A stretch of 64,000 bases of DNA from Begonia masoniana (Eukaryota > Streptophyta > Magnoliopsida > Cucurbitales > Begoniaceae). The stretch covers positions 26,396,996 through 26,460,995 of the forward strand of contig CM039502.1 of the NCBI GenBank assembly GCA_022432975.1, written 5' to 3'. This document shows, piece by piece, positions 46,387 to 57,444 of the stretch; position 1 is the first letter of the stretch, and every line of letters starts with the position of its first letter. Below the pieces are notes generated by a model. The model was not told where the DNA came from, did not search any database, and was given only the letters and a program-made list of their open reading frames with translations. The position numbers were made by a program, and so were the translations under genes.

Positions 46387-47763
46387 TGATAAGTGTGTAT
46401 TTTACACACTTATTCCTACTTTTTTATACTTGATTTGATAAGTTATTCTCAAGTGTTTGAAGGAATTTTATGTTTTTGGTGTAAGTGTGCAGAAAATTTA
46501 ACATAAATAGGTTTGATCTTCAGGAAAGAAGGAATAAGATAAGATCCGGAACGAAGAATGAAAGAGAGATCAGCTTTATTACTGAAGATTTGGAAGACAG
46601 ATCAAAAGCCGATCGATTGGCTAAATGTGGCGATCGATCGGCTGAAGAAAAGTTATGTTTTGGAGCAGAAATGTTGTCGACCGATAGGCTATTTTTGGGC
46701 GATTGATCGGCTGAAGAAAAGATGCATTGCACGGGCAGACACTGAGCCGATCGATCGGCTATCTTCAAGCGATCGATCGGCTACCACTGAAAAATACTTA
46801 CGCAATTTGAAGTTTTAATTTTTTTTTTTAATCTGAGTCGTTGATTGGAGATATGGAAGTAATTAGGCTATAACAAAGAGGAGAGAGGCAACCCTCGGCA
46901 GGCAGTTTTGGAGAGGAAAATAATCAGAAAACTAGAGACGGAAGCGAAGTAAGAGGATCGGGGAGACTACCTAAATCAACGAATCGAGTTTTTTTATTCA
47001 TTCTTCCTCTCTTGAAACTATGTTTATTTTTATTTCTATTTGTATTTTCTTTTCTTCTAGCATGAATTAAATTTCTGTTTTAGAGCTACATTGTAGCAAG
47101 ACAATGTTTATTTTTTGTTCTTCACTTAATTAAATTCAATAAGTATTTCTTCTAATATTGTTGACGTATTTAATTCTCATTCTTAAAGCTTGTAAATTTC
47201 TGGCCAATCTTTACTTGATTTTTAGAGTGTTTTGAGATTGAGAGGTGATGAACATCCGTGCAATGGATTTAATGTTAGAAATATGCGTAGGCTAGAGATA
47301 GTTACAGTATTGATATGATCATTGTGATTTCTTAATTTAATTGTATTTGATTAATTATAGGATTTGAGACTGAGAAGTGATAACCAGTTAATCAGATAAA
47401 CTAAGCAATATTTGAGAGAGATTGTATTAGAATTTAGTGAAATCGATCATCAACAGAGGAATAATACTTATGAATATAATTATAAAGGATTGAAATAAAT
47501 ATTGTTTTAATGAAATCGTAGTACCTAGACTTTTATTTATTAAATCTAATCTCATTCTATCTGTTTCGTTATTTTACATTAGTTTACTTTAATTGTTTTG
47601 ATTGTTTAATTTAAATTCAATTACGTAACCATAAAACGTGTGTTCAATTTAGAATTAAGATTAATTACTTCGATTATTAATTAAAAAGTCCTTGTGGATT
47701 TGATACTCTATTTATCACTTTATTACTTCTTACAACTTGTACACTTGCGAACTAATTTTCACA
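46387..47763 (+). mobile_element. Athila 3' LTR
   Basis: It starts TGATAAGTGTGTATTTTACA and ends CTAATTTTCACA. It is co-linear with the 5' LTR. Confidence 0.94.
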
Positions 47764-47969
47764 ACACTAGTCGACACTTCCCCTGATCTTGCCCTTAGAA
47801 TATCTTATGGCTTCTCTTCAACCTTAGCTTCTCTGCCTTCGATTTATTTATCATGGTTGAACAATGGATGAAACATACTTGAATTTTTATCTGATTCAGT
47901 TGACTCATTCACCATTTTTATTGATATAGCTTTGTTGTGCTCTTTACGTTCTCTTTGGGGATTGTTCTC
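47764..47969. other. 206 bp between Athila and element E, uncertain origin
   Basis: It begins ACACTAGTCGACACTTCCCC, with the GTCGACACTT word of the Sirevirus LTR. After that it does not align with the LTR continuation seen at 9200-9595. It may be Copia LTR sequence from another copy. Confidence 0.5.
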
Positions 47970-48973
47970 TGTCACGACCCCAGTAGGTCGAGGCAGGTTA
48001 TTGACATAACTTAGTCATTTAAATCTTAGAACCACTTCTTATAAATTCTTTTTAAAATTTGTGGACGTTTAAAAGGAAAACAAACTAAAACTTTAAATTC
48101 TCAGAACTCGACTCATTCATATATCTGACGGCGTATTTTTCCACAGAGTTGGACAACATAAAATCGGGAACAATCTTGTTCATAAAATCGATTGACTTAA
48201 TCGTCCACGGACTACTTTGACGTTTTCGTCCACTGACTGTTAAACATTAACGCTCTCTGATCAAATAGCTTCATCGTCTACAGACTAACGTCCATAAACT
48301 TACTTAAATTTATCGTCCATGGACCACGTGACTTTATCGTCCACAGTCCACGTGACTTCATCACTCACGGTTTACATAGACTCATCGTCCATAGACTAAC
48401 GTCCATAGACTTACTTAATTTATCTTCCAAAGACCACGTGACTTTGTCGTCCACAGTCCACGTGACTTCATCGTTCCAGCTTTGGACTACAACTTTGGAT
48501 GACAACTTTACGATTACCAAAATGGAGGACTGTTTTTACTTACAAAACAGAACACATAGACAACTGATTGATCGCCTTCCCTGGCGAACGTTCGGCTAGC
48601 TCTCTGGAACGGACTCTATAAGTAATCTCACATCTCATTTCACAGAAATCATTGTTTTATCATAAAACTTAAACATGCGTAGCGGAAGACTTAAAGAAAA
48701 CAGATGAATCTTTAGTCTTAAAATCTTCTTTAAACATGAAATTGTACCAGACAATCCCAGTATTCATCATCATAAGAAAACTCTATCTTACTTATACTTC
48801 AGTATCATAGACCTTACTAAAATATGCTACGAGCAACACTCCACGGGTCAAAATCGCTTCCCAGCCACAAAATCCACGCCAAAAGCATCATCCAGCAACC
48901 AAACTTAAACATTTTCATTCGATTTGTGTTCCTCACCTTCCAAATCGTCACCTACATCATAAGGTTTAAACTA

Positions 48974-48988
48974 TAAGCCTAATGCTTA
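48974..48988 (-). promoter_or_regulatory. Leader hairpin 2, element E 3' LTR, first copy
   Basis: TAAGC stem with GCTTA around a 5-nt loop, followed on the minus strand by ATAG and GTAGGTGACG. Confidence 0.6.
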
Positions 48989-49125
48989 GTAAGGAGTGCA
49001 ACGTATACATAAATGCTCATGAATGCATACTTAGTAAAATCATCCAGCAACCAAACTTAAACATTTTCATTCGATTTGTGTTCCTCACCTTCCAAATAGT
49101 CACCTACATCATAAGGTTTAAACTA

Positions 49126-49140
49126 TAAGCCTAATGCTTA
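49126..49140 (-). promoter_or_regulatory. Leader hairpin 2, element E 3' LTR, second copy
   Basis: Same hairpin, duplicated with the 152-bp unit. Confidence 0.6.
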
Positions 49141-49780
49141 GTAATGAGTGCAACGTATACATAAATGCTCATGAATGCATACTTAGTAAAATCATGTTCA
49201 CATTCTTTATTGATATCATGGGATTCATGTTCTTGTTCGTGATCTTGATCATATCATGGGAATCATGTTCTTGTTCATCGTTCATTTATGTGCGCGTACT
49301 TGGTCCTTGCAGACAGAAATCTTGGTCCATTGAATGAACAGTGACATATACATGTTCCTTTACTTGTTCTTGTTCTTTTCGTGTTCTTGGTCATCATTTA
49401 CATGACATGGATTAATGAGGGTTTATGCCGAAGGGGTAGGCAGAGTGCATGTACATGGTCCTCCCGGATAGAGTTCTTGGTCCATTTCTGGACAGTGACA
49501 TGGCCAAACCGCCCCGACCCTCACTTAATCATGGTTGCATACATTTCATATTCATATCTCATTCATAAATGGAGCATGTACATAAAACATTTTCGTATTC
49601 TTGGAAGACAAATTATGATGTAGGAACATGAATGAACTTAAATCATCAGACTATGGAAAGAATCATACCAGAACAAATGACTTCATAAACTCTATCAGAA
49701 CATCACATAACATAACTCTCAGTCATCCATAAATCATCAAGCAACATCAATACAGATTTCCTAGTACCCTTGTGATGTAA

Positions 49781-49818
49781 GGCCCTAAAGGCCAGAAACC
49801 TAGCACACTCACTTACCT
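49781..49818 (-). promoter_or_regulatory. Leader module 1, element E 3' LTR
   Basis: Minus-strand AGGTAAGT (49818-49811), a 17-nt spacer, GGCC-TTTAG-GGCC, then TTAC. Confidence 0.62.
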
Positions 49819-50347
49819 GAACTCCTTAGCAATGTCGTGCCTTGACTTGAATCCTTCTCCACCTAAGAAATTTTATACTTCAATGTTAAATATATCCTGA
49901 ATAATCTAAACTCAAAGCTGGTAAAATCTTAGCTAAGGAAATCATAACCTCTAAGGCATTTCGCTGAACACCTAGTGTGCAGAGCTCAACCTTCATTAAC
50001 ATTAATGGCATTAGCGTCTATACTACCAGATCCATACCAACATCACATTTCTCAAAGTCTAAATATCGACAACATCAGAATCCTATCCTCAATGCCATTA
50101 AATAAGGGAACTCGAAGATATAGCTGTGAATCTGGCATCGACCGATTCTCAATCTTCAAACATCAACCAATAACCATTCCTAAATCGAAGACTAAATGAA
50201 TGAATCATCTAAACTTACCTGAGCTATGAATTGTCGAAGAAAGAGGAGGAAGAAATCGGTCGTTGAAGGGGGAAATCGTCAGGAGAGGAAAGCAAGCTAC
50301 AGGATCGGGTGGGAGGGATTTAAGTGAGGTTTTAGACTTTCCTTTTT

Positions 50348-50356
50348 CTATTTATA
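50348..50356 (-). promoter_or_regulatory. TATA box of element E LTR
   Basis: TATAAATAG on the minus strand, about 160 bp inside the LTR. Module 1 lies about 530 nt downstream, which puts it in the predicted transcript. Confidence 0.65.
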
Positions 50357-50515
50357 TTGATTAAAATCACCTTTATTTACAAATATTGTCATTACCTAAT
50401 TTTCTCTTAAAACAAGTAATACCAGTCATCATAAGACCTCGTAAATTTTCACATTCAACATGCCACTCCAAAATTATTCACGTGATAATTACCTGGCGAC
50501 GCACTGGTTGTTACA

Positions 50516-51182
50516 TCATTCCCTCCTTAAACAAAATTTTGTCCTCAAAATTTGCCCAGCATAGTGGTCTCACCTCTCTCAAATTATAATCATTCTAAAC
50601 TCTTTGAAATTTTTGAACTATGATTCTATCTGTAGTTGGGATCAATCTCTACGGCTCTAAACTAAAATTTCCAAGACTGCATTAATCGGCATTGGTCTCA
50701 TAACCGTATTCACTACTTTCAATTTGACTTAACACGTCCACGCTTATGCATCGTGTACTAACAAGTTCCTAAATTTTCAATTAATCATCCGCGAGTTAAA
50801 CTTCCTAGCCAATCTAATTTTTGTCTTATGTTCAGGTTTCTTGATCAGTGTTCATTTCAAACCCTCAGTATCCAAATAAAGGTGACTCCAAGGTCTTATA
50901 ATCGATGTTTTTTTTAGCTATACATCTAGTTAAAATCATACTTCAGCTCTCTGACCTTATTTAGGTTAACTACCATCTAAGGATTTCTAGTAATTCCTTG
51001 GGTTTCAAATCCTCCTATTTACGCACTTCTTAATTTAATCACTCATACGTCCTTCAATCATAATTTTTCAATAGCCACTCAGATGCCATTCTCGTACTCA
51101 GGGCTCTAAACACTTAAATCTACCCCTACCCGTTTTCAAGGTGTCCACTAGTTTCCATAATTATGTCCACCATGCTCATTTT
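50516..51182 (-). mobile_element. Element E interior, 3' non-coding part with polypurine tract
   Basis: AAGGAGGGAATGA (50528-50516, minus) is the polypurine tract next to the LTR. The rest, up to the array, shows no frame or domain. Confidence 0.7.
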
Positions 51183-53378
51183 TTCCAAAACCAACCAACG
51201 TCTACAGCCAGCGAACGTCCACAGCCAGCTAACGACCATAGTCAGCCAACGTCCAAAGTCAGCCAACGTCCAAAGCTAGCCAACGTCCACAGCCAGCGAA
51301 CGTCCAAAGTCAGCCAACTTCCAAAGTCAGTCAACGACCAAGCAGCCACGTCCATAGTCGCAACTTCCAAGTCAGCCAACAAGTCAGCCAACTTCCAAAG
51401 TCAGCCAACTTCCAAAGTCAGCCAACTTCCAAAGTCAGCCAACTTCCAAAGTCAGCCAACTTCCAAAGTCAGCCAACTTCCAAAGTCAGCCAACTTCCAA
51501 AGTCAGCCAACTTCCAAAGTCAGCCAACTTCCAAAGTCAGCCAACTTCCAAAGTCAGCCAACTTCCAAAGTCAGCCAACTTCCAAAGTCAGCCAACTTCC
51601 AAAGTCAGCCAACTTCCAAAGTCAGCCAACTTCCAAAGTCAGCCAACTTCCAAAGTCAGCCAACTTCCAAAGTCAGCCAACTTCCAAAGTCAGCCAACTT
51701 CCAAAGTCAGCCAACTTCCAAAGTCAGCCAACTTCCAAAGTCAGCCAACTTCCAAAGTCAGCCAACTTCCAAAGTCAGCCAACTTCCAAAGTCAGCCAAC
51801 TTCCAAAGTCAGCCAACTTCCAAAGTCAGCCAACTTCCAAAGTCAGCCAACTTCCAAAGTCAGCCAACTTCCAAAGTCAGCCAACTTCCAAAGTCAGCCA
51901 ACTTCCAAAGTCAGCCAACTTCCAAAGTCAGCCAACTTCCAAAGTCAGCCAACTTCCAAAGTCAGCCAACTTCCAAAGTCAGCCAACTTCCAAAGTCAGC
52001 CAACTTCCAAAGTCAGCCAACTTCCAAAGTCAGCCAACTTCCAAAGTCAGCCAACTTCCAAAGTCAGCCAACTTCCAAAGTCAGCCAACTTCCAAAGTCA
52101 GTCAACGACCAAAGCCAGCCAACGTCCACAGCCAGCGAACGTCCAAAGTCAGCCAACTTCCAAAGTCAGCCAACTTCCAAAGTCAGCCAACTTCCAAAGT
52201 CAGCCAACTTCCAAAGTCAGCCAACTTCCAAAGTCAGCCAACTTCCAAAGTCAGCCAACTTCCAAAGTCAGCCAACTTCCAAAGTCAGCCAACTTCCAAA
52301 GTCAGCCAACTTCCAAAGTCAGCCAACTTCCAAAGTCAGCCAACTTCCAAAGTCAGTCAACGACCAAAGCCAGCCAACGTCCACAGCCAGCGAACGTCCA
52401 AAGTCAGCCAACTTCCAAAGTCAGCCAACTTCCAAAGTCAGCCAACTTCCAAAGTCAGCCAACTTCCAAAGTCAGCCAACTTCCAAAGTCAGCCAACTTC
52501 CAAAGTCAGCCAACTTCCAAAGTCAGCCAACTTCCAAAGTCAGCCAACTTCCAAAGTCAGCCAACTTCCAAAGTCAGCCAACTTCCAAAGTCAGCCAACT
52601 TCCAAAGTCAGCCAACTTCCAAAGTCAGCCAACTTCCAAAGTCAGCCAACTTCCAAAGTCAGCCAACTTCCAAAGTCAGCCAACTTCCAAAGTCAGCCAA
52701 CTTCCAAAGTCAGCCAACTTCCAAAGTCAGCCAACTTCCAAAGTCAGCCAACTTCCAAAGTCAGCCAACTTCCAAAGTCAGCCAACTTCCAAAGTCAGCC
52801 AACTTCCAAAGTCAGCCAACTTCCAAAGTCAGCCAACTTCCAAAGTCAGCCAACTTCCAAAGTCAGCCAACTTCCAAAGTCAGCCAACTTCCAAAGTCAG
52901 CCAACTTCCAAAGTCAGCCAACTTCCAAAGTCAGCCAACTTCCAAAGTCAGTCAACGACCAAAGCCAGCCAACGTCCAAAGTCAGCCAACTTCCAAAGTC
53001 AGCCAACTTCCAAAGTCAGCCAACTTCCAAAGTCAGCCAACTTCCAAAGTCAGCCAACTTCCAAAGTCAGCCAACTTCCAAAGTCAGCCAACTTCCAAAG
53101 TCAGCCAACTTCCAAAGTCAGCCAACTTCCAAAGTCAGCCAACTTCCAAAGTCAGCCAACTTCCAAAGTCAGCCAACTTCCAAAGTCAGCCAACTTCCAA
53201 AGTCAGCCAACTTCCAAAGTCAGCCAACTTCCAAAGTCAGCCAACTTCCAAAGTCAGCCAACTTCCAAAGTCAGCCAACTTCCAAAGTCAGCCAACTTCC
53301 AAAGTCAGCCAACTTCCAAAGTCAGCCAACTTCCAAAGTCAGCCAACTTCCAAAGTCAGCCAACTTCCAAAGTCAGCC
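51183..53378. repeat. 17-bp minisatellite, about 125-130 copies
   Basis: The unit is GCCAACTTCCAAAGTCA. Variant units with CAACGTCCACAGCCAGCGAA occur at the left edge and at three inner places (about 52101, 52356 and 52951) spaced exactly 255 and 595 bp, multiples of 17. The period leaves all three plus frames open, each with a 17-residue repeat (PTSKVSQLPKSANFQSQ). This is not a gene. Confidence 0.97.
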
Positions 53379-53860
53379 AATTTGCCACAGAATCGGTTTG
53401 GCACAGCTGCATAAATTCCATCTTTTTGCTAGTCTAAACCGCTCGGTTGAAGTACTTGTCAAAGAATGCCACCTTAAACATCTCCCAGGTCATAGTCTTT
53501 ACATTGGTGGTGCTTTGAATTGAGTCCCACCAATGCCTTGCATCCAGAACAAGATGAAAAACAGGGCATGAAATCTTGTCTCCCTCATCGACTTTGGCAT
53601 ACTTGAACATGTACTCAATTGTTCGAATCCATTCCTCAGCACGAATGAGATCCGAGACTTGACCATTAAATATCGGAAGTCGAAGTCGGTGAAAACGCTC
53701 GCTTCCATGGTCATGAGTTGCACTTGAGTTAGAGTTGCCTTAGTTCCTCTCTAGCAGCCACTAGTTGTTCAATCTGGCGGGATTGGCGGAGAACCAATTC
53801 CGTTAGCTGGGCAATAGTGTTACTTTCTTCATTGGTTTCTCTTTGTTGACCTCTTACCAT
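53379..53860 (-). pseudogene. Element E gag fragment, truncated by the minisatellite
   Basis: The ATG at 53860 opens MVRGQQRETNEESN, followed by QLTELVLRQSRQIEQLV. After a one-base frameshift near 53735 come ERFHRLRLPIFNGQVSD, EEWIRTIEYMFKYAKVDEGD, RHWWDSIQ and MEFMQLCQTDSVAN. The last words run straight into the 17-bp array at about 53378. It is the N-terminal half of a Ty3/gypsy gag like those of elements A and G. One TAG occurs where A's gag has Gln. The rest of gag and all of pol are absent. Confidence 0.88.
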
Positions 53861-54005
53861 CTTGAAAATCCTAACATATTATCACAAACACATCTTAACT
53901 TTAAATGACATTACTAAAATTGTAAGCACTTACAGTTGTTGGAGAGTACTCATGGGGTGATTTGTGCTGGTAGGCAATCTATAGAACCGATTTTAAAACC
54001 CGGGT

Positions 54006-54018
54006 CGCTCTGATACCA
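54006..54018 (-). other. Primer binding site of element E
   Basis: Minus-strand TGGTATCAGAGCG, complementary to the 3' end of initiator tRNA-Met, lies four bases from the 5' LTR. Confidence 0.88.
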
Positions 54019-54022
54019 TAAT

Positions 54023-54360
54023 TGTCACGACCCCAGTAGGTCGAGGCAGGTTCTTGACATAACTTAGTCATTTAAATCTTAGAACCACTTCTTATAAATT
54101 CTTTTTAAAACTCGTGGACGTTTAAAAGGAAAACAAACTAAAACCTTAAATTCTCAGAACTCGACTCTTTCATATATCTGACGGCGTATTTATCCACAGA
54201 GTTGGACGACATAAAATCGGGAACAATTTTGTTCATAAGATCGATTGATTTAATTGTCCATGGACTACTTTGACGTTTTTTTCCACTGATTGTTAAACAT
54301 TAACGCTCTCTGATCAAATGGCTTCATTGTCCACAGACTAACATTCATAGACTTACTTAA
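54023..54360 (-). mobile_element. Element E 5' LTR, inner part before solo LTR F
   Basis: Co-linear with 47970-48311 of the 3' LTR. It is interrupted by solo LTR F and resumes at 56745. Confidence 0.92.
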
Positions 54361-55451
54361 TGTCAAGACCAAAAACCCGACGGGTCGAGAATTTCGTATA
54401 ATCATATTCGTAATCAAAATGTCAACCCAATTCTTTTTTTTTTGTGTATATATATAAATACGTTTTTAAAGAAATTCCAATCAAATTCAAAGTCATTTAA
54501 AATCATTTGGAGAAAATATCTATTTAAAGAAAAGAATCAACAGACAATCGAATTAACGTCTATCGTCCACATTCACCGTTCACATCTAACGAGCGACATC
54601 CACCACCCAATAGTGATATTCCTCGTCTACCGATGACGTCAGCCGGAGGACTCACACGTCCAGTATCCACCGATCACTTTTGCTAAGCGACATCCACCGC
54701 TCAACAGTGATATTTCACATCTATCGATCATGTCAGCCGGATGAGTCCTATGTCCAGCATCCACCGATCCTCATAAACACTCAACATCCACCGGTGAACA
54801 GTAACACTCAACATCCACCGGTCAGACCACGTGACTTCATTAACTCGACAGATGACATCCACCGATGACGTCAGCCGGATGACTCAATTACCCAGCATCC
54901 ACCGGTCATTTCTGTCGAGCGACATCCACCGCTCAACAGTAATATCCCACATTTACCGATGATGTCAGCCGGATGACTCCTTCACCCAGCATCCACCGGT
55001 CATCTCTGTCGAGCGACATCCACTGTTCAACAGTAACCGAACATCTACCGATCAAATCTACGTTGAGACTTCAATTCTTTTCTTCTTTTTTTTTAAAGAA
55101 CTTAACTCGTTTTACAAAAAATCCCCATACACATAAACCTCACAATTCTTAACTTAAGTTCATAGCGGAAGACTTATCACATAAAGAGATCCTTAAATTT
55201 GAAGCTTTATAAATTTAAACTCATATCTTAATAAGTCAAATATCTGTTAACATAGAGAAGTTCTTTTCCTATTATGCATCATATCATAAATCTTACTAAA
55301 TTATACTGAAAGCAACACTCCGCGGGTTAAAATCGCTTCCTAGCCACAAATCATCACCATGAGCAGCAACCAGCAACCAGACCTAAGCATTTCCTTCTAG
55401 ACTGAAGTCTTCACCTACTATTTCGTCACCTACTTCATAAGGTTCAAACTA

Positions 55452-55466
55452 TAAGCCTAATGCTTA
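55452..55466 (-). promoter_or_regulatory. Leader hairpin 2, solo LTR F
   Basis: TAAGC stem with GCTTA around a 5-nt loop, followed on the minus strand by ATAG and GTAGGTGACG. Confidence 0.6.
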
Positions 55467-55984
55467 GTAAAGAGTGCAACAAACACATGAATGCTCATGA
55501 ATGCTGCATAAAATCATGTTCACATTTTTTACTCAAATCGGGAATCATGCTTGTGTTCATATTCACTTTCAAATCGTGGGAATCATATTCTTATTCATCG
55601 TTTTCATATCATGGATTAAGGAGGAGTTTGTGCCGAAGGGGGGTAGGCAGTGCGTGTGTACATGGCCCTTGCGGGCAAGAATCATGGTCCATTCCTGGAC
55701 AGTGACATGGCCAAAACCGCCCCCAACCCTCACTTAATCAAGGTTTCATACGTTTCGTTTTCTTGTTTCATCCATAAAGGAGTATGCGTGTAAAACATTT
55801 TATATACTCGGTAAATAAATCATGATGCATAGACATAAACATTCTCCAACATGAGACCATGGAAGGAGTCGTTCATCATAAAAACAGAGCATACACTATT
55901 CCAAACATTATACTAAAACAGACAACTTCCCAAACATAATCGAATATCAGAAAACAAACTCAACCTACTACCCTTGTGATGCAG

Positions 55985-56023
55985 GGCTCTAATGGTCAAA
56001 AATCTTAATACACTCACTTACCT
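55985..56023 (-). promoter_or_regulatory. Leader module 1, solo LTR F, hairpin broken
   Basis: Minus-strand AGGTAAGT (56023-56016) is intact. The hairpin reads GACC-ATTAG-AGCC, so only two of four pairs can form. It is followed by CTGC instead of CTAC. Confidence 0.5.
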
Positions 56024-57429
56024 GTATTCCTTAGCAATGTCTTTCCTTCACTTGGAGTTTTTCCCACCTAAGACATTTCACGTATTGATGTAAGAAAACA
56101 AATCTTAAGTAGTCTAATATTCTAGAATGGTAGCTTTCTAACTAAGTATATATCCTAGAAGTCTAACTCATTTCCATTCGAGCATTATATTAACCACCTA
56201 GTGTGCATAAAAACCTTAGCTAAACGATAATGGTGTTCGGGTTCACCAACTACCCAGGCTCATCCAACGTTCATTATTTCTAGTTATTATCTACTACAAT
56301 CATAAATGCTATGTTAATAGCTATATCTACCATGATACATCAACTTCCTCAGAAAACTCGGATCTAAATCTCTAATCAACTCTCAAATGACTAATCAGTA
56401 AATACATTGTCCAAATCTTACCTCGAGCTTCGAGTATCAAAAGAAATCCGAAGGAAGTTGATCGCTGGAGAAAGAACAGAGAATGGAGCTTAGGGGAGAG
56501 AGAGTCAGCTGAGAGGGGAAAGTCGGCTGGTGGATGTTTTTATGAAGTTTTAGGATTTCCATTTTCTATTTATACACTTAATGAGCCAGACTTAATTACA
56601 AGTTTGCCACCAAACCTAATTTTATAAAGAGAACTGATTAAACTTTGGCGCCTAATTTTCGACCAAAGAAGAATATGTACAGATGGCAGTTAATTATGTT
56701 TCCTTAAAAGAAAGTTCACCTGTCTGACGATGTCGGGTGTTACACTTAAATTTATCGTTCATGGACCACTTGACTTTATCGTCCACAGTCCACGTGACTT
56801 CATCACTCACGGTTTACATAGACTCATCGTCCAAAGACTAACGTCCATAAACTTACTTAATTTATCCTCCACAGACCACGTGATTTTGTCATCCACAGTC
56901 CACGTGACTTCATCGTTCCAGCTTTGGACTACAACTTTGGACGACAACTTTGGATGACAACTTTACGCTTACCAAAATGGACGGCTGTTTTTACTTACAA
57001 AACAGAACACATAGACAACCGATCGATCGCCTTCCCGGGCGAACATTCGGCTAGCTCTCTGGAACTGACTCTATCAGTAATCTCACATCTCATTTCACAA
57101 AAAGTATTTTTTTTATCATAAAACTTAAATATGCGTAGCGGAAGACTTAAAGAAAACAGATGAATCTTTAGTCTTAAAATCTTCTTTAAACATGAAATTG
57201 TACCATACATACCCAGTATTCATCATCATAAGAAAACTCTATCTTACTTATACTTCAGGATCATAGACCTCAATAAAATATGCTACGAGCAACACTCCAC
57301 GGATCAAAATCGCTTCCTAGCCACAACTTTCATGCCATGAGCATCATCCAGCAACCAAACTTAAACATCTTCATTTGGTTTGTGGTCCTCACCTTCTAAC
57401 TCGTCACCTACATCATAAGGTTTAAACTA

Positions 57430-57444
57430 TAAGCTTAACGCTTA
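57430..57444 (-). promoter_or_regulatory. Leader hairpin 2, element E 5' LTR
   Basis: Stem TAAGC with GCTTA. The loop has changed (GTTAA) but the stem has not. Confidence 0.6.

Larger units (their letters stand above)
34958..47763 (+). mobile_element. Athila-type Ty3/gypsy retrotransposon
   Basis: The order is: LTR (34958-36332), primer binding site, gag, protease, RT, RNase H, integrase, env-position ORF, polypurine tract, LTR (46387-47763), 12.8 kb in all. The LTRs are 1,375 and 1,377 bp and differ at about a dozen places in the first 200 bp by eye, so the insertion is not recent. All coding regions are broken. No target duplication is present: TTGGT on the left, ACACT on the right. A Cassandra TRIM is nested at 43150-44043. 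Confidence 0.95.
48887..49190. repeat. 152-bp tandem duplication containing hairpin 2
   Basis: ATCATCCAGCAACC recurs at 48887 and 49039 with near-identical sequence following, so hairpin 2 is present twice. The other LTR of the element has one copy. Confidence 0.9.
47970..50515 (-). mobile_element. Element E 3' LTR
   Basis: It starts TGTCACGACCCCAGTAGG and ends CACTGGTTGTTACA, 2,546 bp. It contains paired CACGTG sites (48325/48349 and 48435/48459, each pair 24 bp apart), a 152-bp tandem duplication, hairpin 2 twice, module 1 and a TATAAATAG box (50356-50348, minus). Confidence 0.92.
54361..56744 (-). mobile_element. Solo LTR F
   Basis: It starts TGTCAAGACCAAAAACCCG and ends GTCGGGTGTTACA, 2,384 bp, flanked by identical CTTAA at 54356-54360 and 56745-56749. 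It contains a block of ACATCCACCGATGACGTCAG-like repeats (about 54570-55060) with TGACGTCA at 54634 and 54866. TATAAATAG (minus) is at 56574-56566. Confidence 0.96.

Noticed and set aside
51141..53414. A 757-codon open frame resembling a Ser/Pro/Gln-rich repeat protein
   Set aside because: By-product of the 17-bp array. The true coding remnant here is the gag fragment on the other strand, which is cut by the array.
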